NCBI GenBank assembly: GCA_017551025.1
Contig: JAFZNG010000008.1
Span: 62,001 to 126,000, forward strand
Length of the DNA stretch: 64,000 nucleotides
Source of the DNA: Paludibacteraceae bacterium
Lineage (GTDB): Bacteria > Bacteroidota > Bacteroidia > Bacteroidales > Paludibacteraceae
Direction of reading: 5' to 3'
Under the pieces are notes generated by a model, which did not search any database, was not told the DNA's origin, and saw only the letters and a list, made by a program, of their open reading frames with translations. Of the stretch, positions 18,920-27,700 are shown one piece after another. The number at the start of each line of letters is the position of its first letter. Positions within the stretch are counted from its first letter, which is position 1. A program made the position numbers and the translations under genes.

Positions 18920-19528
18920 ATGGAACATGCAATTAGTTTATTCGTTCGCTCGATATTTGCGGACAATATGATTTTCGCCTTCTTCCTGGGTATGTGTTCG
19001 TACCTGGCTGTATCGAAGACGGTGAAGACCTCTCTCGGTCTGGGAGTAGCCGTTACGTTCGTGCTGCTCATCACGCTGCCGGTTAACTACCTGCTTCAGG
19101 TCTATGTACTAGACAAGTTGGGTCTGGGTTATCTGAGTTTCATCCTCTTCATCGCCGTGATTGCCGCTATCGTGCAATTGGTGGAGATGATCGTGGAGAA
19201 ATACAGTCCCTCGCTCTATGCCAGTCTGGGTATCTTCCTGCCGCTGATCGCCGTGAACTGCGCCATTATGGGTGGTTCGCTCTTCATGCAGCAGCGTATC
19301 CTGCTCGACCCGGAGAACGTGAAGGCTATCGCCGGTATCGGTGACGCATTTGCCTATGCACTCGGTTCGGGTATCGGATGGCTGATGGCTATCGTTTGCC
19401 TGGCAGGTATTCGTGAGAAAATGGAGTATAACGACGTTCCGAAGCCCTTGCAGGGTCTGGGCATCACCTTCATCACGGTAGGTTTGATGGCTATGGCTTT
19501 CATGTGCTTCTCGGGACTTAATATCTAA
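18920..19528 (+). CDS. nqrE: Na+-translocating NADH:quinone reductase subunit E
   Basis: 202 residues, six membrane helices. NqrE pairs with NqrD to hold an iron centre in the membrane, with conserved cysteines in the [13 protein letters not shown] and [11 protein letters not shown] segments. Starts one base after the nqrD stop. Confidence 0.95.
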   Translation: MEHAISLFVRSIFADNMIFAFFLGMCSYLAVSKTVKTSLGLGVAVTFVLLITLPVNYLLQVYVLDKLGLGYLSFILFIAVIAAIVQLVEMIVEKYSPSLYASLGIFLPLIAVNCAIMGGSLFMQQRILLDPENVKAIAGIGDAFAYALGSGIGWLMAIVCLAGIREKMEYNDVPKPLQGLGITFITVGLMAMAFMCFSGLNI

Positions 19529-19543
19529 TAGGAGGACAGGATT

Positions 19544-20824
19544 ATGGTAAAAGCAATTATTAGTGCAGTAGTAGTATTCCTCGTTGTAATACTCCTGTTA
19601 GTCGTTATCCTGCTGGTGGCTAAGAAGTATCTGGTTGCCTCGGGTGACGTAAAAGTCGTTGTGAATAGCGACAAAGAGTTCCAGGTTCCTGCCGGCGGCA
19701 GTCTGCTCTCGGCTATGGGCGAAGCGGGTGTTCACCTGCCTTCCGCTTGTGGTGGTAAGGGTTCGTGCGGCCAATGTAAGTGCCAGGTACTCAGCGGTGG
19801 CGGCGAGATCCTGCCTACCGAGACGGTGCATTTCACCCGTAAGCAGCAGAAAGACCATTGGCGTCTGGGTTGCCAGGTGAAGGTAAAGAACGACCTGGAG
19901 CTGAAGATCGACGAGTCGGTTCTCGGCGTTAAGGAATGGGAATGCGAGGTTATTTCGAATAAGAACGTCGCTACCTTCATCAAGGAGTTCAAGGTACAAC
20001 TGCCTCCGGGCGAGCACATGAACTTCGAGCCGGGTTCGTACGCGCAGATCATCATCCCTGAGTACGATATCGACTACGACCGCGACATGGACAAATCCCT
20101 CATCGGCGACCTCTATCTGCCCGCATGGGAGAAGTTCGGCCTCTTCCGCCTCAAACAGAAGAACACCCAGGCCACCGTACGTGCGTACTCCATGGCTAAC
20201 TATCCGGACGAAGGTGACATCATCACCCTCACCGTCCGCATCGCTACGCCGCCTTTCAAACCGAAAGAGCAGTGCCCGAACGGACCTGAGTTCATGGATG
20301 TGCCCTGTGGTATCGCTTCCACGTATATCTTCTCGCTCAAACCGGGCGATAAGGTACGCATGAGTGGTCCTTACGGTGAGTTCCGTCCTGTTTACGACAG
20401 CAAGAAGGAGATGATCTGGGTCGGTGGTGGTGCCGGTATGGCTCCGCTGCGTGCGCAGATCATGCACATGCTCAAGACTCGTCAGTGCCGCGACCGTCAG
20501 ATGCACTATTTCTACGGCGCACGTGCTATCGACGAGGTCTTCTTCTTGGAGGATTTCCTCGCGCTGGAGAAGGAGTTCCCGAATTTCCATTTCCACCTCG
20601 CGTTGGACCGTCCGGACCCGAAGGCAGATCAGTTAGGAGTAAAGTACACCCCGGGCTTTATTGCGCCGGTAATGGGCGATACGTATCTCAAGCAACACGA
20701 ATCGCCGGAAGACATCGAGTACTACCTCTGCGGACCTCCTATGATGGCAAAGACTGTGCTTGACCTACTCCACTCGCTTGGCGTGGACGATCAAGATATC
20801 CGCTTCGATAACTTCGGTGGATAA
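19544..20824 (+). CDS. nqrF: Na+-translocating NADH:quinone reductase subunit F
   Basis: 426 residues. NADH-oxidising entry subunit. An N-terminal membrane helix (about 4-26) is followed by a 2Fe-2S ferredoxin domain with cysteines 69, 75, 78 and 110 and an FAD/NAD(P)-binding reductase module (RAYSMANYP, GGGAGMAPLR, YYLCGPPMM). The start has a clear purine-rich ribosome site (AGGAGG, about 19530-19535), which is rare in this window. The gene is followed by a CTAG array and a long terminator hairpin. Confidence 0.96.
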   Translation: MVKAIISAVVVFLVVILLLVVILLVAKKYLVASGDVKVVVNSDKEFQVPAGGSLLSAMGEAGVHLPSACGGKGSCGQCKCQVLSGGGEILPTETVHFTRKQQKDHWRLGCQVKVKNDLELKIDESVLGVKEWECEVISNKNVATFIKEFKVQLPPGEHMNFEPGSYAQIIIPEYDIDYDRDMDKSLIGDLYLPAWEKFGLFRLKQKNTQATVRAYSMANYPDEGDIITLTVRIATPPFKPKEQCPNGPEFMDVPCGIASTYIFSLKPGDKVRMSGPYGEFRPVYDSKKEMIWVGGGAGMAPLRAQIMHMLKTRQCRDRQMHYFYGARAIDEVFFLEDFLALEKEFPNFHFHLALDRPDPKADQLGVKYTPGFIAPVMGDTYLKQHESPEDIEYYLCGPPMMAKTVLDLLHSLGVDDQDIRFDNFGG

Positions 20825-20862
20825 CTAGTCGTCTAGTTGTCTAGTCGTCTAGTCGACTAGTC
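20824..20862. repeat. CTAG-word array after nqrF
   Basis: Four to five tandem words of CTAGTCGT type start inside the nqrF stop codon region and end just before the terminator stem. It is the most regular copy of the CTAG family in the window. Confidence 0.8.
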
Positions 20863-20866
20863 AAAT

Positions 20867-20910
20867 AAATTAAAGAACGCGCATACACACGTACGCGCGT
20901 TCTTTAATTT
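20867..20910. terminator. Long bidirectional terminator between nqrF and the Na+ symporter gene
   Basis: A perfect 16-bp stem (20867-20882 with 20895-20910) closes a 12-nt loop. The stem has an A/T-rich base on both sides, so it can end transcription of nqrF and of the convergent gene that stops at 20926. Confidence 0.85.
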
Positions 20911-20925
20911 ATTGTTTCTTCTCGT

Positions 20926-22224
20926 TTAGATGATATTCAGCGAATTGAGGAAGACCACCAGGATAGCGATCGGCAGCACCCAACGCAATAGGATGCGATA
21001 GATTTTCGCGCCAACAGGCGAACCCTGATACAAAGCCTGCGGCGCAAACCAACCCGTAAATACGGAGATTGCGAGAGCGCCTAACGGCATGAGGATATTC
21101 GAGGTCAGGGCATTGAATATATCGAAGAGTTGCGGCGCCAGCACAACCAGTATACTCAGCGCAATAATCACTACCGATACGATGATCGCACTCTGATGAC
21201 GGTTCAGCGGGCGCTTGCGTTGGGCGGTAGCCTCACAGAGGAACGCGATCGGCACTTCCATCATAGAGATCGTCGAGGTCAGCGCCGCAATCAGCACCAG
21301 GAAGAAGAATACGCTACTCATCAGCGCCGGATTCCACATATGCTGGAAGACCATCGGCAGGGTGACGAAGATCAGTTGCGGGCCCTCAGCGGGACTGAAG
21401 CCGTAGGCGAAGACGGCAGGGAAGATGACCATTCCTGCCAGCAGCGCTACCATGATCGTCAGGGCGATCATCTGGATAGAGGTAGAAGCCACTTTTTGCC
21501 CCTCCACCATGTACGAACCGTAGGTGATCAGGATGCCGACGCCGATCGATAAGGTAAAGACACTCAGGCCCAAAGCCTCCAGGAATACCTGCGGCGTGAT
21601 CTTCGAGAAATCGGGACGGAAGAGGAACTCATAGCCGCTGGTATTCGGGCAGGTACACAGCATATAAATCGCCAGAGCGAGCATGATCACGAACAGCAGC
21701 GGCATCAGTATCTTGGTCATTCGTTCGATACCTTTGCTGACATCGAACCATAGCACCGCACCCGTCAGTACCACCGCTATAACCGCATACAGGATCACCT
21801 TCAGCGAGTGCATCTCAAACTCCTGGAAATGAGCACTTAAGGCATTGGCGTCCATCTGAGCGAAGGTATTCGTCATCGCCTCGAACAGATAGTTGATACA
21901 CCAGCCTGTCACTACCGCATAGAAGCTCATGATCAGCAGCAGCGTGATCACGTTCATCCACGCCAGCCACTGCCACCGTCCGTTACCGCGCAGGGCTCGA
22001 TACGCGCCATAGACACTCTTGCCCGACTTCTGGCCGATCTGGAACTCGTTCATCACCAGCGGCAAGCCCAGTATAAACGAGCATGCCAAATAAAGCAGGA
22101 TAAAGGCGCCACCGCCATTCTGGCCTACGACGTAGGGGAATTTCCAGATACTACCCAAACCAACTGCACTACCGGCAGCCGCCAGTAGGACTCCGAGTTT
22201 CGAAGAAAATGTTGTCTTTGCCAT
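20926..22224 (-). CDS. Sodium-dependent transporter, neurotransmitter:sodium symporter family
   Basis: 432 residues, about eleven to twelve membrane helices. The N-terminal helix AAAGSAVGLGSIWKFPY is the Na+- and substrate-binding unwound helix of the NSS/SNF (LeuT) family, and NGGGAFILLYL follows. These proteins import amino acids or related compounds with Na+. Substrate is not readable. The neighbouring nqr operon makes the Na+ gradient that drives such a carrier. Own promoter at 22258-22288. Confidence 0.92.
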   Translation of the reverse strand: MAKTTFSSKLGVLLAAAGSAVGLGSIWKFPYVVGQNGGGAFILLYLACSFILGLPLVMNEFQIGQKSGKSVYGAYRALRGNGRWQWLAWMNVITLLLIMSFYAVVTGWCINYLFEAMTNTFAQMDANALSAHFQEFEMHSLKVILYAVIAVVLTGAVLWFDVSKGIERMTKILMPLLFVIMLALAIYMLCTCPNTSGYEFLFRPDFSKITPQVFLEALGLSVFTLSIGVGILITYGSYMVEGQKVASTSIQMIALTIMVALLAGMVIFPAVFAYGFSPAEGPQLIFVTLPMVFQHMWNPALMSSVFFFLVLIAALTSTISMMEVPIAFLCEATAQRKRPLNRHQSAIIVSVVIIALSILVVLAPQLFDIFNALTSNILMPLGALAISVFTGWFAPQALYQGSPVGAKIYRILLRWVLPIAILVVFLNSLNII

Positions 22225-22257
22225 GGTATGATTATTAGGTTAAATGTTTTAGCGCTG

Positions 22258-22288
22258 CAAAGTTACTACTTTTTTGCGAGATATGCAA
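22258..22288 (-). promoter_or_regulatory. Promoter of the NSS transporter gene
   Basis: On the minus strand TTGCATATCT starts at 22288 and TAACTTTG spans 22265-22258, at the same 23-nt distance as the other promoters here. The start codon is about 34 nt downstream. Confidence 0.78.
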
Positions 22289-22337
22289 GAAGAATGTTAA
22301 AATATGCATGCAAAAAGTATTTTTTTATAGGAAATGC

Positions 22338-22368
22338 TTGTGTATGTCAAAAAATTTTTGTAACTTTG
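22338..22368 (+). promoter_or_regulatory. Promoter of the structured leader or small RNA
   Basis: TTGTGTATGT starts at 22338 and TAACTTTG spans 22361-22368. It is divergent from the NSS promoter. About 350 nt separate it from the next start codon, far longer than other leaders in the window. Confidence 0.75.
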
Positions 22369-22640
22369 CGCCCGAATTGTTCGGGCGCGAACACACATGA
22401 CGTACACGCGTACGTATATATACTTTATTTAAGACACAAAATACAAAACGTTACGAGGAACCTTATTCTCTATTTTTTGATTTTCCCGTAACCCAATTAA
22501 CGGCCCTCGCCTCCGGCCCCAACCGAGGCAAAAGAACAAGCACATAGTAGTCAATCACGGGGTAACATCGGGTGAATACCGTATCCCACCCCACCCTATA
22601 TACACATAGTATATATCCCGTGATTTTAGAAACGACTCGA
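22369..22640 (+). ncRNA. Structured noncoding stretch (leader or independent RNA)
   Basis: No credible reading frame fills 22225-22724. From the promoter onward perfect stems follow one another: 22369-22376 with 22380-22387 (8 bp), 22400-22405 with 22410-22415 (6 bp), 22450-22455 with 22487-22492 (6 bp), and 22509-22516 with 22523-22529 (7 bp, one bulge). Next is a likely three-way junction closed by 22553-22561 with 22617-22625 (9 bp). Inside the junction are 22570-22574 with 22587-22591 and 22597-22603 with 22609-22615. The word ACACAAAATACAAAAC sits at 22434-22449. I do not recognise the fold; it is not tmRNA, SRP RNA or RNase P by visible motifs. No terminator separates it from the gene at 22725, so it may be that gene's 5' leader. 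The 3' end is a guess. Confidence 0.5.
22434..22449 (+). promoter_or_regulatory. ACACAAAATACAAAAC leader word
   Basis: Exact 16-mer, identical to the copy at 23445-23460 just before the CBS-HEPN start codon. Variants precede the start codons at 24776, 29182, 30956 and 36552. Here it is not followed by a start codon but by the structured stretch. Confidence 0.55.
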
Positions 22641-22666
22641 AAAAAGATAAAAGATAACGAAATACA

Positions 22667-22702
22667 CTAGTTGCCTAGACGGCTAGACATCTAGACGACT
22701 AG
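22667..22702. repeat. CTAG-word array before the four-helix-bundle gene
   Basis: Tandem words CTAGTTGC, CTAGACGG, CTAGACAT, CTAGACGA, CTAG, related to the arrays at 3289, 20824 and 23290. It ends about 22 nt before the next ATG. Confidence 0.8.
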
Positions 22703-22724
22703 AAACAATAAAAACAACGCGAAT

Positions 22725-23285
22725 ATGACACCGCTGAACGAGAACGGATTCTTGCAATACCCGGGCAATTATAGGCAGTTGCTGTTCTATAAGAAAGCAA
22801 TCATCCTATACGACATGACCTATTGGTATCAAGCGAATAATCTGTATCGCGGCGACCGCACCAAAGACCAAATGGAGCAAGCGGCTCGAAGCGGAAAACA
22901 GAATGTAGTAGAGGGCAAGGCGGATGGGATGACGAGCAAGGAAATGGAGATCAAACTGCTCAATACGGCGAGGGGAAGCCTGTTGGAGCTGATGGAGGAT
23001 TATGAAGACCAGTTGCGGTCGCGTCGGTTGGAACAGTGGACAAAGGGACATCCGAGATATGATAAGATGGTACAATACTGCTACCGGCATCATGAGCTAA
23101 AAGACTATCTGCCGTATTACGAGAAATGGACGATAGAGGAGTTTTGCAACGTGGCGCTAACGCTGATCCATCAAGCAGACAAAGGATTGATGACCTATCT
23201 GCGGGCAGTAGAGAAGTCCTTCCTCGAAGAAGGCGGCCTCAAAGAAAAAATGTCCGCAGCGAGGAGAAACGTAAGAGGATTTTAA
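22725..23285 (+). CDS. Four-helix-bundle suffix (S23/IVP-like) protein
   Basis: 186 residues, almost entirely helical, no signal peptide. The composition and the segments KAIILYDMTYWYQ, RTKDQMEQAARSGKQNVVEG and NTARGSLLELMEDYEDQL match the four-helix-bundle family that includes proteins encoded in 23S rRNA intervening sequences and the Avd accessory protein of diversity-generating retroelements. No reverse transcriptase or template repeat is present, so an Avd role is unlikely here. These bundles are basic oligomers thought to bind nucleic acid. The gene sits between two CTAG-word arrays and downstream of a structured noncoding stretch. Function unknown. Confidence 0.75.
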   Translation: MTPLNENGFLQYPGNYRQLLFYKKAIILYDMTYWYQANNLYRGDRTKDQMEQAARSGKQNVVEGKADGMTSKEMEIKLLNTARGSLLELMEDYEDQLRSRRLEQWTKGHPRYDKMVQYCYRHHELKDYLPYYEKWTIEEFCNVALTLIHQADKGLMTYLRAVEKSFLEEGGLKEKMSAARRNVRGF

Positions 23286-23289
23286 GAAA

Positions 23290-23327
23290 ACTAGTCGTCT
23301 ATTCGCCTAGAAGTCTAGCCGACTAGC
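23290..23327. repeat. CTAG-word array after the four-helix-bundle gene
   Basis: Words CTAGTCGTCTATTCGC, CTAGAAGT, CTAGCCGA, CTAG. Together with 22667-22702 it brackets the four-helix-bundle gene. Confidence 0.78.
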
Positions 23328-23353
23328 AATAAAAACTAACAGCATAGACAACC

Positions 23354-23395
23354 GTCACCATACCGCGACCATACCGCGACCATCGCGTAGGTGAC
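23354..23395. repeat. 11-bp direct repeats inside a 6-bp inverted repeat
   Basis: CCATACCGCGA occurs twice in tandem (23358-23368, 23369-23379) with a third, partial copy (23380-23387). The block is enclosed by GTCACC (23354-23359) and GGTGAC (23390-23395). It lies about 70 nt before the CBS-HEPN start codon and could be an operator or a leader hairpin. Confidence 0.6.
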
Positions 23396-23463
23396 AGAAG
23401 GATGAGAGGCAAAAGTCTCAAAAGTCTCATGCAAAAAAATTGAAACACAAAATACAAAACATC

Positions 23464-24450
23464 ATGGAAAAGATGGATTTATCCGAAAAAATAGCAGCCA
23501 TCAATAGAAACCACAAATTGGCATTAAAGGTGACTCCGTATGAATTGGTCAATTTCTACGGTTACTGTCGCCGTTCTTGGAGAAATGTAGATGAGATAAA
23601 TGAAAAATTACTTGAAAAGAATGTCGAAGTAGGTAGCGATTGGTATCAAGATTGGTTCTATGCTGAAGTTCCTTTGTTATATAAAGGAGTATATGCTACT
23701 ACTAAAGTTCAATCGGATTCGGTTAAGCGAGTGCGTATAATGGATGCGGCAAATAATAAGCCAACTTGTGTTAAAACAGATGACTCCTTGATGCATGCCA
23801 TCACTCTTATGCAACAAAATGACTTTTCTCAATTGCCGGTCCTAAATGCTGAAGATCAAAGTTTGTGCGGATTTATTTCATGGGAAACGATTGGTTTGTC
23901 TTTGTGGCGTGGACAAGAAGGAGAACTTGTAAGGAGTTATATGTCGCCTGATGTGATGGCGATAAACTACAACATGCCGTTGTTGAAAGCGATTAACAAA
24001 ATAGCGGAAAATGAATTTGTTGTAGTGTTAGATAAGGACAAGAATCTCTCCGGAATCCTAACATCCGCTGACATTACATCCGAATTCTTCTCTATTACTC
24101 AAGCAGAGGCTTTCCTATTGCTAGAGCAAATAGAAGTGCAGATTAGAAATATTATTGGGAATGCAGGGATACGAATTGCAGAATTACCGAAGTTAGGAAA
24201 ACGGGATTCTAAAAGTGTAGATGATTTGGTTTTTGGCCAATATAAAATGCTTTTTGGCGATGCGGAACATTGGAGCAAGTTTGGTATTAAAAATGACCAG
24301 CAAGATTTTGTAAACTTTTTAGATGAGGTTAGGAAGATCCGTAATGATGTTATGCATTTTGATCCAGATGGTCTAAATCCAGAACAGCTACAAAAGTTGC
24401 GTAATATGGCGCGATATTTAATAGAAATCACGAGTCCGAATAAAGAATAA
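23464..24450 (+). CDS. CBS-pair protein with C-terminal HEPN-like domain
   Basis: 328 residues from the ATG at 23464, which follows the leader word ACACAAAATACAAAAC; a TTG 24 bases upstream would add a KHKIQNI extension. After a helical N-terminus, two CBS motifs occupy about 78-205 (DSLMHAITLMQQNDFSQLPVL; GILTSADITSEFF). About 215-328 is helical and ends in VRKIRNDVMHFDP. This contains R293-N-x3-H298, the Rx4-6H motif of HEPN ribonuclease-like domains, with the usual polar residue after Arg. CBS pairs bind adenosine nucleotides, so a nucleotide-gated RNase or its sensor is a reasonable hypothesis. The gene is A+T-rich relative to the core genes and sits in an accessory region. Catalytic activity is inference. 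Confidence 0.72.
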   Translation: MEKMDLSEKIAAINRNHKLALKVTPYELVNFYGYCRRSWRNVDEINEKLLEKNVEVGSDWYQDWFYAEVPLLYKGVYATTKVQSDSVKRVRIMDAANNKPTCVKTDDSLMHAITLMQQNDFSQLPVLNAEDQSLCGFISWETIGLSLWRGQEGELVRSYMSPDVMAINYNMPLLKAINKIAENEFVVVLDKDKNLSGILTSADITSEFFSITQAEAFLLLEQIEVQIRNIIGNAGIRIAELPKLGKRDSKSVDDLVFGQYKMLFGDAEHWSKFGIKNDQQDFVNFLDEVRKIRNDVMHFDPDGLNPEQLQKLRNMARYLIEITSPNKE

Positions 24451-24556
24451 AGATAGGAATAAGACTATTATTGTATAAAAAGCGAATATTAGTTAAGCAA
24501 AATTTTATCACTTTGTTTAGTTAAACACCAACAACGAAACTAAAATACATAATATC

Positions 24557-24745
24557 ATGGATATAGAGAAAGAAAAATGTTGCAAGTGCGGAAAGTGGTT
24601 TAGGGTTATAGAAATTACAACCCTCTTTGGAGGCAATAAGATGAGAGAAGAAATCACATGCCCGTATTGTAAAGCAGAAAATGGGGCTATAATGACAAAT
24701 GGTAAAGTGACCACTGAGGCAATAGAGCCACAACAAAATATATGA
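24557..24745 (+). CDS. Zinc-ribbon miniprotein
   Basis: 62 residues. Two cysteine pairs, CCKCGKWF near the N-terminus and CPYCKAENG in the middle, form a four-cysteine zinc knuckle. The layout resembles small Com-like or rubredoxin-type zinc proteins, but I do not recognise a family. It starts with an A-rich leader (AAAATACATAATATC) related to the leader word of this region and lies between the CBS-HEPN gene and a giant secreted protein. Function unknown. Confidence 0.65.
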   Translation: MDIEKEKCCKCGKWFRVIEITTLFGGNKMREEITCPYCKAENGAIMTNGKVTTEAIEPQQNI

Positions 24746-24775
24746 CGAAATAATATAAAATACAAATACAAAATC

Positions 24776-27700
24776 ATGAAAAAAATTAACTTTAAATTTC
24801 AAAAATCATTATTAGTTCTCATCGGAGTGCTGATAGTAGGTGTTAACCAAATGAAGGCGGCAACGCAGATTGATCTCTATGTTTCTGCTATAGACATGTT
24901 TAGAACAACATGGGATTATTCTACTTCCGAAATTAAGTATGCTTACAATTGCAACACTGATAATGGGAATTATTGGACAGGTCATCAGGGTGCAACTGAA
25001 AAGACATCTTATACCTATCATAGTTTTCCCGTGTATAGATGTGTAATTTGGTCATCCACAAATTATGCTGAAATATATGTTTACCATTATAAAAATGGTT
25101 CAAATGTTTCAGGTGGTGGGCAACCAGTAGGAACTGGTTGGATTAATTTTTCCGGATACAATAATCAAATATTCGTCGGTAATGACGGAAGTGGCAATGG
25201 TCAGTTTGTCTCATCGCCAACATGGGATACTCAAGAAACTATTACTATTTATTATGCGCTTGCCAATACAGAGAATTACTCTATTAAAGCGAATGCCAGA
25301 ATAAGTTCAGACTATGAAGTTTGGGAAAAGGTTGAAATGGAAAATACAGGTAAGACTTTTGATGGTAAAAAGATATATAAATGTGATTTGACTATATATC
25401 GTGGCGGTTTGCAGCATCTTGAATTCATACGCGAAGATGGTTCAACATATATAGATAAAGTTATGCCGATCAACAATTCTTGGACTAGCACGGCAACTTT
25501 TAGTGGGAAATTGTATTATAATTCTGCATGGAGACCTTTTGGAGAAAAGCGCACCTACGATGGAAGTACATACATTTATTGGAAGACATCAGGTGGAAGC
25601 ATTCCAAGCGGATGGGATACCGGATCAAATAATGCTGGAATACAATTAGTAACTGTTGTAAATGGAAACTATACCTATTCGGGTTTCCAAAATGGGGAAT
25701 CGATAGGTGATGGTATGTATAGATATTTAGTACCGGCGGGTACATATGCCGATATTGTGGAAGTAAAAGGTAAAAATGGCAATTACTCCGGTGAATTTGG
25801 TTTTCCATCTGAAACAGAGAAGAATTTAATATATGATTACAATAATCAAGGGAAATGGGGCAGTTGGTCAACAACATGGTTCGCGCGAAACGCATATATT
25901 TATATGGATAATACCGCATCGGGATGGAGTACGGTATCAGGCTATAATAAAATTTTGATTGGACGTGCAACTACTAATATATATTCTAGAACGTATCCTC
26001 TAAAATCGATTTCTAATACAAAATTATTGTGTTATGATGGGGCTTTCACATTTAATGATTATAATCAGTTATGCTTTATCCATACGACATCAGATGATTG
26101 GGGAGAACTTTCTGGTGCCGATGATTATCCCGGAAAACGTAAGACATATGCTGCAAACCATACGAATGAGGTGGCTTATTTGATGGATGGAGGATCAAAG
26201 ACATATAACTTGTTTACTCCTGCAAACGCAGGAAGTGGGAGCTCATATCCTACACCATCTCATTCATCAGCCTCAACCTATTCGGGGTTGCTGCATTCAA
26301 CACAGACTGTCAACGTAGAAGTTTCATTTGATAATGGTTCTAATTATGCAACAGCAGCAAAAGCGCCAGCAACCGTAACATTGCATTCCTATGCATTAAC
26401 AAATGCTACTACTTCTGCTGCAAGCAATGCTACGGATATTACGGTAGATGCAACTACGGTGGAAACAACGACAACGGCTGTTCGTACAGCAACCACAACA
26501 TTAGGCTACTCGGATAAAAAATCCGGTTATACATTTGTTGGATGGTTTAAAGACGGAACATCACAAGGTACAGGAACAACTCTTACGTATTATCCCACAA
26601 CTGCAACAACTCATACAGCTCGTTTTAAAGCAAATCGTTATACTATCACTTTGAATGATGAAGGAGGAAGTGGAGGTTCTGGTTCGGTAACGGCAACCTA
26701 TGATACTAACTCAAATTTGACATCTGCTGTTTCTGTCCCATCTAATGGGGATTATACCTTTGCGGGTTATTATACAAAGGCAAATGGTTATGGACTACAG
26801 ATTATTGATAAGGATGGTAACTGGAATTCCAATGTAACGGGTTATCTTTCTTCGGGTAATTGGGTAAAAGCAGATAATGTAACCCTTCACGCTCGTTGGA
26901 AGAGTTGCGATGATTACACCTTCCACGATGGAACAGAGGACGCAGAGGATTGGACTGCTACATGTTTTGAGCAAGTAGGAAGTACCCATCAATGGGAAGC
27001 AAATTATACCATTCCGAACAAGCCGAATTTCTATGTAGGCTATAATGAAGACTTTGTGTCAAGTGATTTGGGCTCAAATGGCTCGCAATCTGTAATGACT
27101 GCAATGACCAGTTTGCGTCTTGCTCCGGGTTCTGCATCTTTGGGAACGGCTACAGGTGCTACGGGTAAATTGATTATAACCGATAACTCCAGCGCAGACA
27201 ACCTGAATGTAGAATTCTTGCCTTCTGGTTACGCATTGGCTTATAATGGAGGAACGATAAATCTATCATCAACAGCAACAGAGAACATTTGGGAATCCAA
27301 TTCTGTTACATTAAGTGCTGAAGATGTGAGTGGTACTTTCAAGATTAGACTTAGGACAAGTGACAGTTATGTGGATTGCGGTTTGTCTGCTGCAGAAAGT
27401 GCCGCAACAGTTGGAGGACGAAATGGTGTAACTATGAAGAGCGGAATGACGGGAAAATTCCAAATTGACATTAGTAGCGATGCGGATAACTTTGGATTGA
27501 AATTCCTTCCTGTTCATACAGTATTCTTTATTAATGAAAAAGGATCGGCAACAAATCAATCAGTCGCTCATGGAGAGAAGATTACTACGACACCGTCTGA
27601 TCCTACGACTACAGGATACTACTTCGGCGGATGGTATAGAGAAGCTGGTTGTTCGAATGCATGGGATTTTGAAAACAATGTGGTAACAAAAGATACTATC

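Noticed and set aside
22228..22491. An 87-codon frame in the gap after the NSS gene
   Set aside because: It runs through two promoters and several stems, has no ribosome site or family match, and its composition is that of A/T-rich noncoding DNA.
22338..23285. Diversity-generating retroelement (four-helix-bundle protein as Avd, upstream repeat as template)
   Set aside because: No reverse transcriptase gene and no template/variable repeat pair with adenine-specific mismatches is visible.
20824..23327. CTAG arrays as a CRISPR array
   Set aside because: Words are 8-10 bp, adjacent and degenerate; there are no constant 20-50 bp repeats with unique spacers and no cas genes.
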